Assembly: GCA_000708835.1 (NCBI GenBank)
Contig: DF237029.1
Coordinates: forward strand, 169,527-233,526
Length of the DNA: 64,000 nt
Source of the DNA: Klebsormidium nitens
Lineage: Eukaryota; Streptophyta; Klebsormidiophyceae; Klebsormidiales; Klebsormidiaceae
Reading direction: 5' to 3'
Under the pieces are notes generated by a model. It made no database searches, was not told where the DNA came from, and saw nothing but the letters and a program-made list of their open reading frames with translations. Numbering within the stretch: the stretch's first letter is position 1; the number at the start of each line of letters is the position of its first letter. Made by a program: the position numbers and the translations under genes. This document shows positions 36,010 through 47,100 of this stretch, piece by piece.

Positions 36010-37156
36010 CTCCAGGGGACCCTGAGCAGCGTACCACGAAGGCAGAGGGAGGGATCAACACAGCATTGCGACCCCGGAGTGCAGATTCCTCCCTATGCTG
36101 CCCTGATCAAAGTGCAACTTAGTGTGGCACTCAAAACCAGAGGCCGGTAAACCACTCAAGGTGACAGGATTGTTGCTTTCTTGTCTTTTGTCTCACAAAC
36201 CTCAAACTTCCGCTGTCATTCAATGTGCTTCTCCCCCACCGTCTGAGCCCTCCGAAATTACCATCTTCTGTCTTCATGACCAACGTCTGCCCTAGCCATG
36301 GACGTGTCCTGTCTCTTCGGATGCTTCGAAACCATGGATGATGGAGGCCACTGCTCTTCCGTTGGTTTCTAGGCAGCCTGAGCAAGCTGCACCCCGCTGT
36401 CGCTTGCGCGCCTCTCGTGAATCCCTGGCCGGGGTGAGTCAGCAAGTCACTTTATCCGCTTTTGCAGAGTCCGATCAGCTGCCACCTCAGCATAGGGGCG
36501 GCCAGGACACGTGGCATCTGACAAAAGGCTCATATGGACTATATAAGCTATAGAACCTGCGTATACCTATGCGTACATAAGCTGACAGTGCCGAACAAAA
36601 GCATATGGCCAAGAAATGGATCAGAAGGAATGGTCTCGACGAGGAATTTAGTTGGACCAGCCTCCCGGGATCACCCCTCGGGGCCAAAGGTTCAGCCGCA
36701 AGAGGCTGGCCTTTTAGTTGCTGGTGTCGGTGATCAGACCCCGGGACCCTGCCCCGGCGGATCTCCTCTTCATGATCCAGTTTTCAGTATGTCAAAGAGG
36801 AAGCTCACCGCATGACTCAGCCAAAGAAGCCAATAGTATCGCTCCCTCCACGAGCCGAAGTTCCAGTTGACTTGAGACCTTCAACTGTACATTTGAATTA
36901 GGTAGATCACAGCAGGAGGGGAGCGAGAGGCCCGTGTGACGTCAACTCTGCGCCATGTATCTGGGCTTCCCCTAAAATCGTTGTTGCTTATGGCCGTGGT
37001 GATCCTAGGAGCGGACTGCCACAACCAGCTGTAGACCGGTAGGAACCTGCAATCAGATTTGGGTAGGCGGGTTTAAGGAGCCGGCGTTGCTGGACGCTTT
37101 TGTTGGGTCTCAGAGCATCCATCAGGCGGGATACAGCTTAGGGCCGAACCGGAGCA
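36010..37156. promoter_or_regulatory. Divergent promoter region, SDP1-like and bZIP genes
   Basis: 1.15 kb separates the two start codons. Several short upstream open frames precede the bZIP start, but none resembles the conserved sucrose-control uORF of group S1 bZIPs. No gene is seen. Confidence 0.4.
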
Positions 37157-39403
37157 ATGGGATCCAGGGATGGACAGCGGCCAGTCGGCAGGTCCCCTTC
37201 AGTCGATGATCTGTTCGCTCCCATGCTGCAGATGCAGATGCAGGGAGATGAGGAGGACAGGAAACCAGGGCTGCATCTGCCTGATTATCCTCTGCCAGGT
37301 TCAGGAGGACCACGGCCATCAGGTAAAGGTCGGCCAAAGTGTTTGAATGTCGTGTCTGCAGGCTCAGAACCTGCGTTCTGAACAAACTTCAAAGCCTTAT
37401 TTTTGTCTCCAGTGCAGAGGAGAAGCTTGCGGCGCTGACTCTGATGTGTCCTACTGTATGGTTGTTCTGTATGTATGAGCTTCAAGGTTGACTTGTTGAT
37501 CGAGGATGGATGCATTCTGCTCCTGCTGTTCCCTTCCAAGGTCTATTTCTGACCCATGAGCTGGCTGGCATGGATGAGACACAGAGACTGGTTCTTGTTG
37601 TGCTTAGCTTGCAAGTGAGCTGTGTTGGACTTCTTTCCAATGCGTAAAAGGGGAGGCCAGTGGTAATATGAGTCGGTTTGTTTGCTCTTGTTATATGCAT
37701 GAGATTTCCTGCTGTGTTTCCTTCATCTGCTTCTTTCATCCTTCCCAGTCTGCTCTGAGGCTAGCATGTTTGATGGTACCCCAAGATGATTCACGCTTTT
37801 ACTTAGTCTTTGTTCGCCAATCTTCCTGTAGCTGTTATTATCTTGGACATTTTTGCTGGCAGCAAGTGCACCTACCCTACACATTGAGTTGTTCGAGACT
37901 CAGAATCGTCGCTTGAACGACTGGAGCACGAGGCACTGTGCTTCAGCTTAGATCCTGCACCCTTTCGTAGTTTAAAAGTGCGCCAATGTGCAAAGCACGC
38001 ACTCCTTTGGGCTACGAAAACACTTATACACCGAGTTTGGCTGCTAGCTGCCAATCGTAAAGCAGACACTGTAGTGCTTGGGCACTCATCATGGCAATCA
38101 GTTGCAAAAGAAGCTGCCCAGAGGCCCGATGATTTCTTCCTACTGCGAGCAGTTTCGTTTGTGCTTGAAATTCTTCACTTAGTGGTGACCTTCTCATCAG
38201 TGCCCGCTTTGCAGTGGAAGGCGGACAGTGATTGGCCACGCGCCAACTTGTGCCTTTTGCACTCTAGCAAGCCACGCTACTTCGTTTTCTTGCACAATAG
38301 CAAAAGTGCCTGACGCATAAGCATATTCGCATTCAAAAGGTCAGTCAACCTATGAGGCAATCAAAATCTTGCATGCCGGTCTCAACCCCTGTCTCTTCTC
38401 CCAGGTGGCAACTACAGCAGCATCCCGCCCAACACCTCTCCCCGCCCCTCTGCGGCCGACAATGCCAGTTCCCTGATGCCCCCCCCCAGCACCAGCCGCT
38501 ACACTTCAGCCGCTGGGCCCCCTCCCCCCCAGGACAGCGGCCAGTTCCGGGACGCAAAGTCTCCTCAAGCCGGTGAGATCACGGCTGCTGGGGAGCACCC
38601 GCGCAAAGTGGCGGAGGGCCTGCACGACGGCCGGTTGTCCAACCCGACATCGGATGATGACGGAGGGTTGGGCCAGGAGGGATCCGATGAGCGGAAGCAG
38701 AAGAGGATGCTGTCCAACAGGGAGTCGGCGCGCAGGTCCAGGATGAGGAAGCAGCAGCATCTCGATGAGCTCAAGGCACAGGTGGGGCGCATTGCCTCCT
38801 TGTGGACGGGGACACAGCAGGATGAGTGTGTTTTAATGGTGGATCTCAAGGCAGCAGCCATGGAGTAGAAGGTGGATGAGTCCAAGAGCAGGGTTGCAGC
38901 CTGGTTTGTCTGCATTGACGCTTTATAGGGCGTCTACTTGAGGGCTTTCATTGAGGCGGAGGCCTGACACTGCATCAAGCTGTCCATCAAGGGGCTGCGT
39001 GGCAATTGGCTGCCAGTAATTGTGCTCAGTATGACGTTGCAAAATTCAACGTGCTTACCTCTTTTGGCCAGTACAGAGTTGCATGCTGCTCTGAATCTCT
39101 GTGCCTCTACACGAATCCAGGGCTCGGACTGCCCAGCGATCCGCATCTCTTGCTTCAGCATTTTGGATGCACTTCCGAAGTATCTCCACTTGCATCGTCC
39201 AGGTGGCGCAATTGCGCGCAGAGAACCACCACATGGCCCAGAAGTACAGCATCGCCGCTCGGCACTACGCGCAGCTGAACGAGGAGAACCGCATGCTGCG
39301 GCACCACGCCGTTGACCTCAGCAGGACGCTCCACAGACTCGAGGCCGTCGCACGCCCAGGAATTGGCGGAATGGGAGGCGGGGGCTACCCTCATCCGAGA
39401 TGA
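37157..39403 (+). CDS. bZIP transcription factor (plant group S/C-like)
   Basis: Three exons in phase (37157-37322, 38405-38781, 39203-39403) give 247 residues. The N-terminal 150 residues are Pro/Ser/Gly-rich, then an acidic patch (TSDDDGGLGQEGSDE) leads into the basic region. The basic region KQKRMLSNRESARRSRMRKQ has the invariant Asn-x7-Arg spacing that contacts ACGT-core DNA. The zipper spans LDELKAQ, VAQLRAEN and LNEENRMLR with regular Leu/Val/Met heptads. An intron falls exactly between LKAQ and VAQL, at the start of the zipper. The basic region is very close to plant S-group bZIPs, most of which are single-exon, so the two introns are notable. The protein ends in a Gly-rich tail (GIGGMGGGGYPHPR). 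Confidence 0.9.
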
Positions 39404-41183
39404 AAAGGCTTGGGGAGGGGGTGTGGGGTGGGTTTTGGAATGTGAATTTTGAGGTTAGCCGAGCTTCTCTGGGGGTGTGTACAGCAGAAGCCTTTGTACG
39501 TTGGGAGGTAGCGGCGGAGGAATAAGTGCGCGACGGAGGAGCCATCTCTGAGTGTCTCTGTGTTTCTCACCAACAGAATAAAGCAGCCGAAAGAAACGCG
39601 GCTGTGGTGTGATGGGGAGCAGGGAATCTTTGTTCGTAAGCCAGGTTGGTCCAGGTCATACTGGACTGATGGGAAGCCACTGGCAGCTTCTTCAGAGAGT
39701 GTTAGAAATGCATACCACGAGCAGCAAGGCCGGTGTAGATGCTTGTATCCAAGGCTGGGCCATCCTGCAAGTGAGTCTGGGAGGTTTTCGAGAAGAGATG
39801 CTTTGCGTAGGGGCAAGCAGCAGTAACGTAATGGTTTTTGCTTATACACAACGACTAGTATGCACGTAATGACTCGAGGACGTACTTAGATTAGAGAGGA
39901 AGCGAACCGCTTGTTGGCAAGTCCGCTGATCCAAGCAGCAGCAATCGATGGTGCACCAGCTTTTCCAGCTTCTTCCGTAGCTTGTACAGCCTTGAAGATG
40001 GAACCGTCTTGAGAGCAGCGAGTGCCAACTTGCTGGGTGAGAAGCCGCAACCAAGCAGTCTTATACTAGTCAAATGTACGTTTCAAATACTCCTTTCAAA
40101 ATCTTGACATGTGTTAATAGAACATCGGCCTTATCCAAGAAGCTGCAATCTTCGACTTCCTGATGTGAATCTCGGTGCTGCTTCGCTTCTAACATTGCTT
40201 GATTGCTGTGCGTGTCAAATGAGGCCACCAGCTTCCCAATTGTATCATTCTGATTCATCTCACTGAATCAAGCATGCATGTGTAACATAGGTAGAGGTGA
40301 AGCTGCATCAATTCGGTGACAATGATGGCTCGTCTATCCATATCAAAGAACATGCACGCGGCACTCGCGCAAGCTCAGTCCATGCATTTGGAGTTCATTT
40401 GCATCTTGATTCGTTTAGGTTTACTTCGAAGTCACTGCATGCATCATTACTTCTGTTGAAGTAGGACCGTCCGACGTGCGGCCTCCTTCGAAATCTCCCG
40501 CGTTTAATTGCCGACTAGCTAGGACCGTCTGTTTATAAGCATCACATGCCGCAGACTACGTACAACCGACTAGGGGCCGCCGCCCGTGCCCGAAGCCCAT
40601 GTATATAAGTGCATGAGTCACTGACTCGCACAAAGTACTACGTACAGGCCGGCCTTGACACGGTTGCTCTGAGTCGATATATCTTTAATGGGCAGACATG
40701 CCAGTGACTGGCTAGGGATTGCGAAGTTCGGCTATACCTGTGTCACTTCGTTGTACAATTCAAGCAGAGTAGCTCAATTCTTTATCAGGCAACATGTAGC
40801 GCACTTCTCAGCACATGGCGAACTTAAACCAATCCTACTATCCTGTTCCATGAACTTGCACCGGATCAAGGGCGCCGCCCTGCTGGCCCTGGGTCAGATC
40901 AACATGTGTTGCGAGCATCTCAGAAGTCGTGCAATAACACTTTCTTATAATCTCAGTGTACACATGTTCCCGAGAAAGTGACTCATGGTCCATGCTTCAA
41001 AGGACATAGCCTCCGAGATTTTGAGTGACCAGAGTGGATTGGCTGCACCTGCGGTTCGCACGGGTGCCCGTGCACTTTGGACGACGCAAATTCCGCCACT
41101 GCCTGGCAAGTCTGAGGCGGCTGAAGATTGTGCAACCAGCAAGTAGCACAACTGTTTTTGTAAAAGCAATGAATCTTTTCTTG
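39404..41183. other. Convergent intergenic region
   Basis: 1.8 kb between the 3' ends of the bZIP and CFAP221 genes. No recognisable gene or mobile element; scattered AT-rich stretches. Confidence 0.5.
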
Positions 41184-44100
41184 CTACAGCCCTGTCAGCT
41201 TTTGCCGCGGGTCCTTCAGCAAACTGTTCATCTGCATAGTCCTATTCCGAAGAGCCGCAACGCTCCCCTCGCGCCTCCCTGCGAGCAGCGTATTCAGCTC
41301 AGCCTCGGCCTTCAGATTCGGGAAGACCAACCTAGCTTGCCCCGCCGAAGCTTCAGTCCCCTCTCCTCCCCCCCTCCCACTTCCCCCCTCTGCACTCCCC
41401 CCCTCTTCAGAATTCAACGTTGCCGGAAACCGCGCAGGTGGGAGGAAGAACTCCCGGCGGATCTCCTCAGCTGTGGGCAGCAACCGTTCCGTTCCGTTCC
41501 CCGGCTCCGCCTCCTCCTTCGGATCGCTCATCGCGTCCCGCGCGTCGGGCCCCGTCATCAGCGGCGGCACCGCCGCGACCGCCCGTAAACCCCAAACCCT
41601 GGAACCCTTCCTTTCGCCGCTCAGGCTCGTCGGCCCAGGTAACAGCGCGACCGCGCTCGCGGAGCCTACTTCTTGTGACGTCAGCGAGTCGTGGTACGGC
41701 TGTTCTACCGGTCGGATGAGGTGGTCGAGATCCCGTCCCCAGGAGGGGAGCATAGGCGCGAGCGCGGGCGGGTCGAGCATGGCGGTCGCGGGGATGGAGG
41801 CGGGGTTTAAGGGTTTAAGGACGTCCGGAAGAGGGTGGTCCGCAACTGAGGGCGGTAGGATGTACGCAGGACCTGCAGAAGGGGAGGTGGAGAGACCCGT
41901 TGGATTGGTGCCACTTGGAGCAAGTAAATCATCTCATCCAATCTGGCAAGGGCAAGAGTCAACAAGCTTTTTCAACATGGTAGTTCTGTTGCCGAGCAGA
42001 TACGAGCAGCGTTCAAGTAACTCTTGTCCGCCCTTTCAGAAGTGGCCTCTGGCGGCTCGAAAAAACCTCCGGCGGAATCCAACGAATCCATCAACAGCGA
42101 GACTGCCAAGTGTGGACATTTCACCACATAAAACTGAAGCAGGAAGCAAATGCGCACGAAGCACTCGTATGAGCACAAGTGGCCACCAAGCAGGGTGTGC
42201 GCAGCCGCGCTTGAAAGCTCGCACGTCTGAAAATTCCAGAAGAGGGGGGTTCGTACCAGGCAGGAAGTTCTCTTCCTCTGCCCCCCCGAGCAGAGGCTGG
42301 TGCTGCATGAGGGGCACGTGGCTGCTGATGGGTGGGAAAGGCTGCGGTTTGTACCCCATCAGATTGCAACGGAGGGGCTCCTGCATGCGCAAAGTCCGAC
42401 GAACGTCAGCCAGCGTATAGGATACGAGCATGGGAAGGTCCAAAGTGCGCGCGTCATGCTTGGATGGTCAAACTCATCCAAATTGACGAACGGTGTGGCG
42501 AAGACAAGGGACAGAAATTGTTGACGCTGTCGGAGGGGCCGCACTTGAGAGCAGCTGAACTCATGGCAGACTCTCCTTACCTGCCGCCTTCTACTCTTCG
42601 GAGTGGTCTGATACTAGCAGACTTCCTCTGTCAGATGAGCAGAACCCAGCATCGATCGCTCCTGCTTATATGAATACGAGCAGGAACCATCCGCGGCAAT
42701 CATCCCACCGGAACAAAACCTGATGGCGGTGGAGATTGAATCCTTTTCCTCTGCAACGGCCAGAGTTAGCCAAACAAGAACAAGCAAACGTCACATAAAA
42801 ACGGGTCGCGGAAATACGTATTTGCTCCTTCGGTCATTCACCTTCAGCGGCAGCGGCTCGAGCGCGTCGAACTCTGCCACCTCAGGAACTTCCACCGGGG
42901 CATACTCCCGGGCACTCCCTTCCTCCCGCCGGTCTGGAAAGCGGCCGTCCTGAATCACCCATCGACCAGTATCCAGAATCGCCGAGACGCTTTCGTTGAA
43001 ACCGCCAACGTTTAGAGCTGGGTTGGTGCTCCGGCTTCCGTCGACTAGGGCAGCGACGCCGGAACTCGTTCCCCCGGCTTCCCGTATGCACGACTGGAGG
43101 GCGCTCAAGCGGCGCTGCGCGCGGTTCCGGTAGATGACCTGGAGTTTAAGGAGACGGGTTAAAGTTGGCTTATGGTTAAGGGCACGAATTCTATTTTCAA
43201 TGGCCTTTTTAGAACAGTCTTTCGTTCAGTCCTTCAGCCGGAAACCAGGACAGACGAAAGTGGACCGTATTTTGGCTGAAAAAGAGGTCGAGGATGATGG
43301 GTTTACAGCTCTTCCACCCGGTCCATTCTTCAGAGCATATTCTACGTTGGGATCCGTAAGTGAGAAAGAAAAGGAGGCCAAGGGCTTGAGAAGATCGGGA
43401 CGGTGCGCGCAGGAAGTTCAATACAGAGACTGAGGTCAGGCTCAGGGAAGCCCTGCACAACGTCGGGGAGAAAGCCTAACGCGGATCAGAAATGGACTGT
43501 GTCAAAGCATGAACGGCGTCAAAGTGACAGTTCGCAAGGCCGATCTGGACGGCTATCCTGGAGCTGGCCCCGTTCAAGTGAACCTGCTTCCGCGCGCAGA
43601 TTGGTCCACGTGTCGGAGGAGAAAAAAGCTCGAGCCGAGCAGACGAAACACGGCGGAAGGGAAGCCTATGCGAATCATGCTTCATGCGAAGTTGGAACCG
43701 GATCTCCGGTCCACCCCTTCGGACTTGAGCGATCGGATGGCAGAGAATATCAAAATTGAAGAGGGCTACTAACAATAGTATTCTCTGTTGGTGTGGGAAG
43801 CTCAGAAGATTTGGCCATGAGATAGGTGTAGTCAACGTCAGACTCACCGTGCGGACCGTGTGAATAAACTTCTCCAGCGCCTGCGCCCGCTTGTGCCACG
43901 TGTCGCTCTTGTAAACATTCCAGTCGGGCACGTGCCCGCGCAAGAGGTCCTCCCCGAGGACACGCGTCGCCCTCTGGCCGTCCCGGTTCACCGCGACGGC
44001 GCGCCGCTCCCGCGCCTCCGCGGCCGTGAGCTCGTCTTGCGCGGCCGCTGCCGCCAGCCGGGCTCGCTTCACCGCTGAGAGCAAGCAACGTCAAGGGTAA

Positions 44101-47100
44101 ACTACCGAATCTCGGAATTATCCAATTCCGGACGGGCGCACCCTGGACCGAATTTCGGGCATACTGATCACAGTCTAGAAACTACTTCTTTAGAGGTTCT
44201 GCTGACGTCAGTACCATTACGGCAAGCCCGAAACAAAACGTGATGTTCCGGCCGTCATGCAAAACCGACTGAAACAGATCGTCCGATATTCGATCGAGGC
44301 TTCCCCGTCCGAAAGTGGATGTTCCGAAATTGGTAGTTCTCCCTTATTTGTTAGAGATTCGGAGATGGGGTCATGAGCCGAACTTAGTCCAAAAAGGGAG
44401 CAGGAAGCATGTTTCAAAAGATGTCACGTTCCTTCACTTGCCCACCCACGATGTTCGCTGCCGTTTCCCCACGGAGACTTGTTTTACCACACCAAACCTC
44501 CTCTTCATCAAATCACATTTCGCTGCTGCTGCAGTCGACCACCTCTTGCCTGGACTCGTAGTAAAGATCACACAACTTTCAAACTCTTTCTTACAGCCCC
44601 ATTGCATTTCCCCTGCAGTCCCTCACCCTCAACCCGCGCTCAGCAGGTCTTCACAGCCCACTCGTTTACATAGCCACATCTTCCTTTTCCCTGCAGTTCC
44701 TCACTTCCAATCTGGGCTTCCGTCAGCAGATCTTCACATCCTACTCTTTCCATAACCATCTTTTTCCTTAAGCCTGCGGTCCCTCACCTTCGATCTGGGC
44801 TTCCGTGAGCAGGTCTTCCCCGAGCGCGACGCAGAAGCGCAGCTCCTTTTCCCGGTCCGCCCGCAGCTTCTCCTTGAGCTCCGCCTCGAACACCGCGCGC
44901 TTCACCTGTGCGCTCGCTGCCGCGTCGTCCAGCACGCCCAGCCCCGCGCGGCCCGACGCCTGCGGGGGTCCCGAGAATTGAGCGGTTTACGTCTAGTCTT
45001 GTCTGCTTCTTTTTCTCGTTTCTCGAGAATCGTAACTCGTGAAAGAATTGTTGAAATGGGAGTCAAAGCTCTCTAGGCTCTTGCAAAACCAAAACCTTTT
45101 GAAAACTCAAGAAAATGGAGTGTAATCAAGATTTTGCAAAGCCGCTATCCCCTTCGATACGTTACCTTAGATCCTTCTCCTGGTGAAGGCGCCACGTAGC
45201 CGCACGAAAGACGGACCCTGCCGCACGCTGACAGAGAGAGACCGGTCGGAACGGGGCGCCGGAAAAGGAGCGGACGCCGGAATTCGGGCTAGGGGCGGAC
45301 CGGATTTCTAAACAGGATTTTATAAGGACAGAGAGTTTGGCGCAAAATGAAAGCAAGCCAAACGAAAGAAGGGCGCCATAAAAAGAGAGATAGGATAGCG
45401 CCGCCGAATAGCAGAATAATCTTCCTGAAACTAGTTAGCAGGCTGAGGCCTCGTTCGTGACCACAAATCAGTCACACAAATGGGCGCACCTTGCCCGAGG
45501 CCGTGACGGCCTGCATGCGCGCGCGGTCCTGCCGCTGCCGCTCGATGGCCGCCTTGAGGTCCTTGATGCGGAGCTTGCCGGGCTGGGGAAGGGAGAAAAC
45601 GTGGGAACGTCACGCTGACGTCACGAGACGTGCTGGTATGCGACGCACAACTTCCGTTCACCTGTTCGGTTTTTGAACTTCTCAACTTCCTTATGACCAA
45701 GTAGCGCTTGCGTAATACGTTGACCGAGATGCTGAGGCGAGGCGTTTCAAGCTTGAGGATTAGGTGAAGCTTAGAGACAGAGCGCTTTGATGACGTCAGC
45801 CCTGTCGGCATCGCTTACAATCGACTTTCTGTGGCTTCCAAGGTTGTCGATGAAGCAGAACGGACTCGGGCCCAAAACGAAGTCCACCCTCCTAACCGCC
45901 AGATTTATCCATTAGTCATGATCGTTTGGTTACCGCTTCTGCTTGGCCAAAGCGCATTTAGCGTGCTTCAGCGGACCGCATTCCCTTAGGCAGGATTCCT
46001 GCTTCCTAACAAGCGCACGGAACTTTGAACGCGGTGAAAAACCAACCTGCTGTTGAAGGACGTACGAGACCGCTGCGTGGGAGTTGAGATCGTACGGGAG
46101 CCGCAGGCCGTCGATCTCCTCCTCGACCTCGTCATCATCCGCCACGTGTCCCATTGCCTTGGGCGCTGCGCCGGTGCTCCGCTGCAATCGTGCGGTCTCG
46201 CGGTCAGCCTGCACACAAAGGGAGCCACTTATTTTTGGGAATGAGTTGAGGGGACATGTGAATCCGCATTAAGCAGGAATCTGTGTGTTCAATTTCGAAG
46301 CGAGGAAAGGAATTTTTCGCAAGGAATTTTTGCAAAAAATTCAATGCGTAGTGCCAACCAGAGCATATTTTTGCATCGGGTCTACCAATCCTATCAACTT
46401 GCCTCCTCGCAAATTGATGCCTTGGATTTTATGTTCAGCAAAAGGAACGCCAGTACCTAGTGCTTCGTGCCAAATTGCCGCAGATTGGACGACTCATCCT
46501 TGTTACTCCTACACAGCACTGCCAGCATGTGCGCGGCGACCAGGGACGCGGTCGGAAAGCCTCACCTTGGCCTTGGCCCGCGTGAAGGCGTCGCCTCCCC
46601 CGGCCCCTCCCCCCGACCACTTGGGCTTTAGGGCTTTCTTCAGTGTTTCCAGAGCTAGACTCGGGCTCTGCGCAGCCCCGGTTGGACTCCCCGGGCCGAC
46701 GTCCCGCTCTAGTTCTTCGAGAAGCAACCTTGTCCTGAGAGCAGAAAGGTTGTACGACGTTGGTGTCTGTCATCAGCTAATGAAGTTCCTCTTTCACAGC
46801 CAGCCAACAACGACTTCTTTCAAATAGCTCCTTCTACGTTCTTAGCGTCAGCCAGCTCTATCAGCACGCGCAAACTTCGCCACCGCGTATGATATCAAAC
46901 GCACTCGGTGGAGGAAGTAACGGTGCGGACTGTTTATCACGTAGGAAGAAGCACAGCTCTCAGGAAGCTGCTTAGGCGTTTGTCGAACGTACTGTCTTTG
47001 AACTTGTCTAGCGACCCCTGTCGATACTCATTGCAGCCTAGATAACGCAAGACATCTATACAGTGATCTCCAATGTGAAGGGAATCAAGCCTTAATCTAC

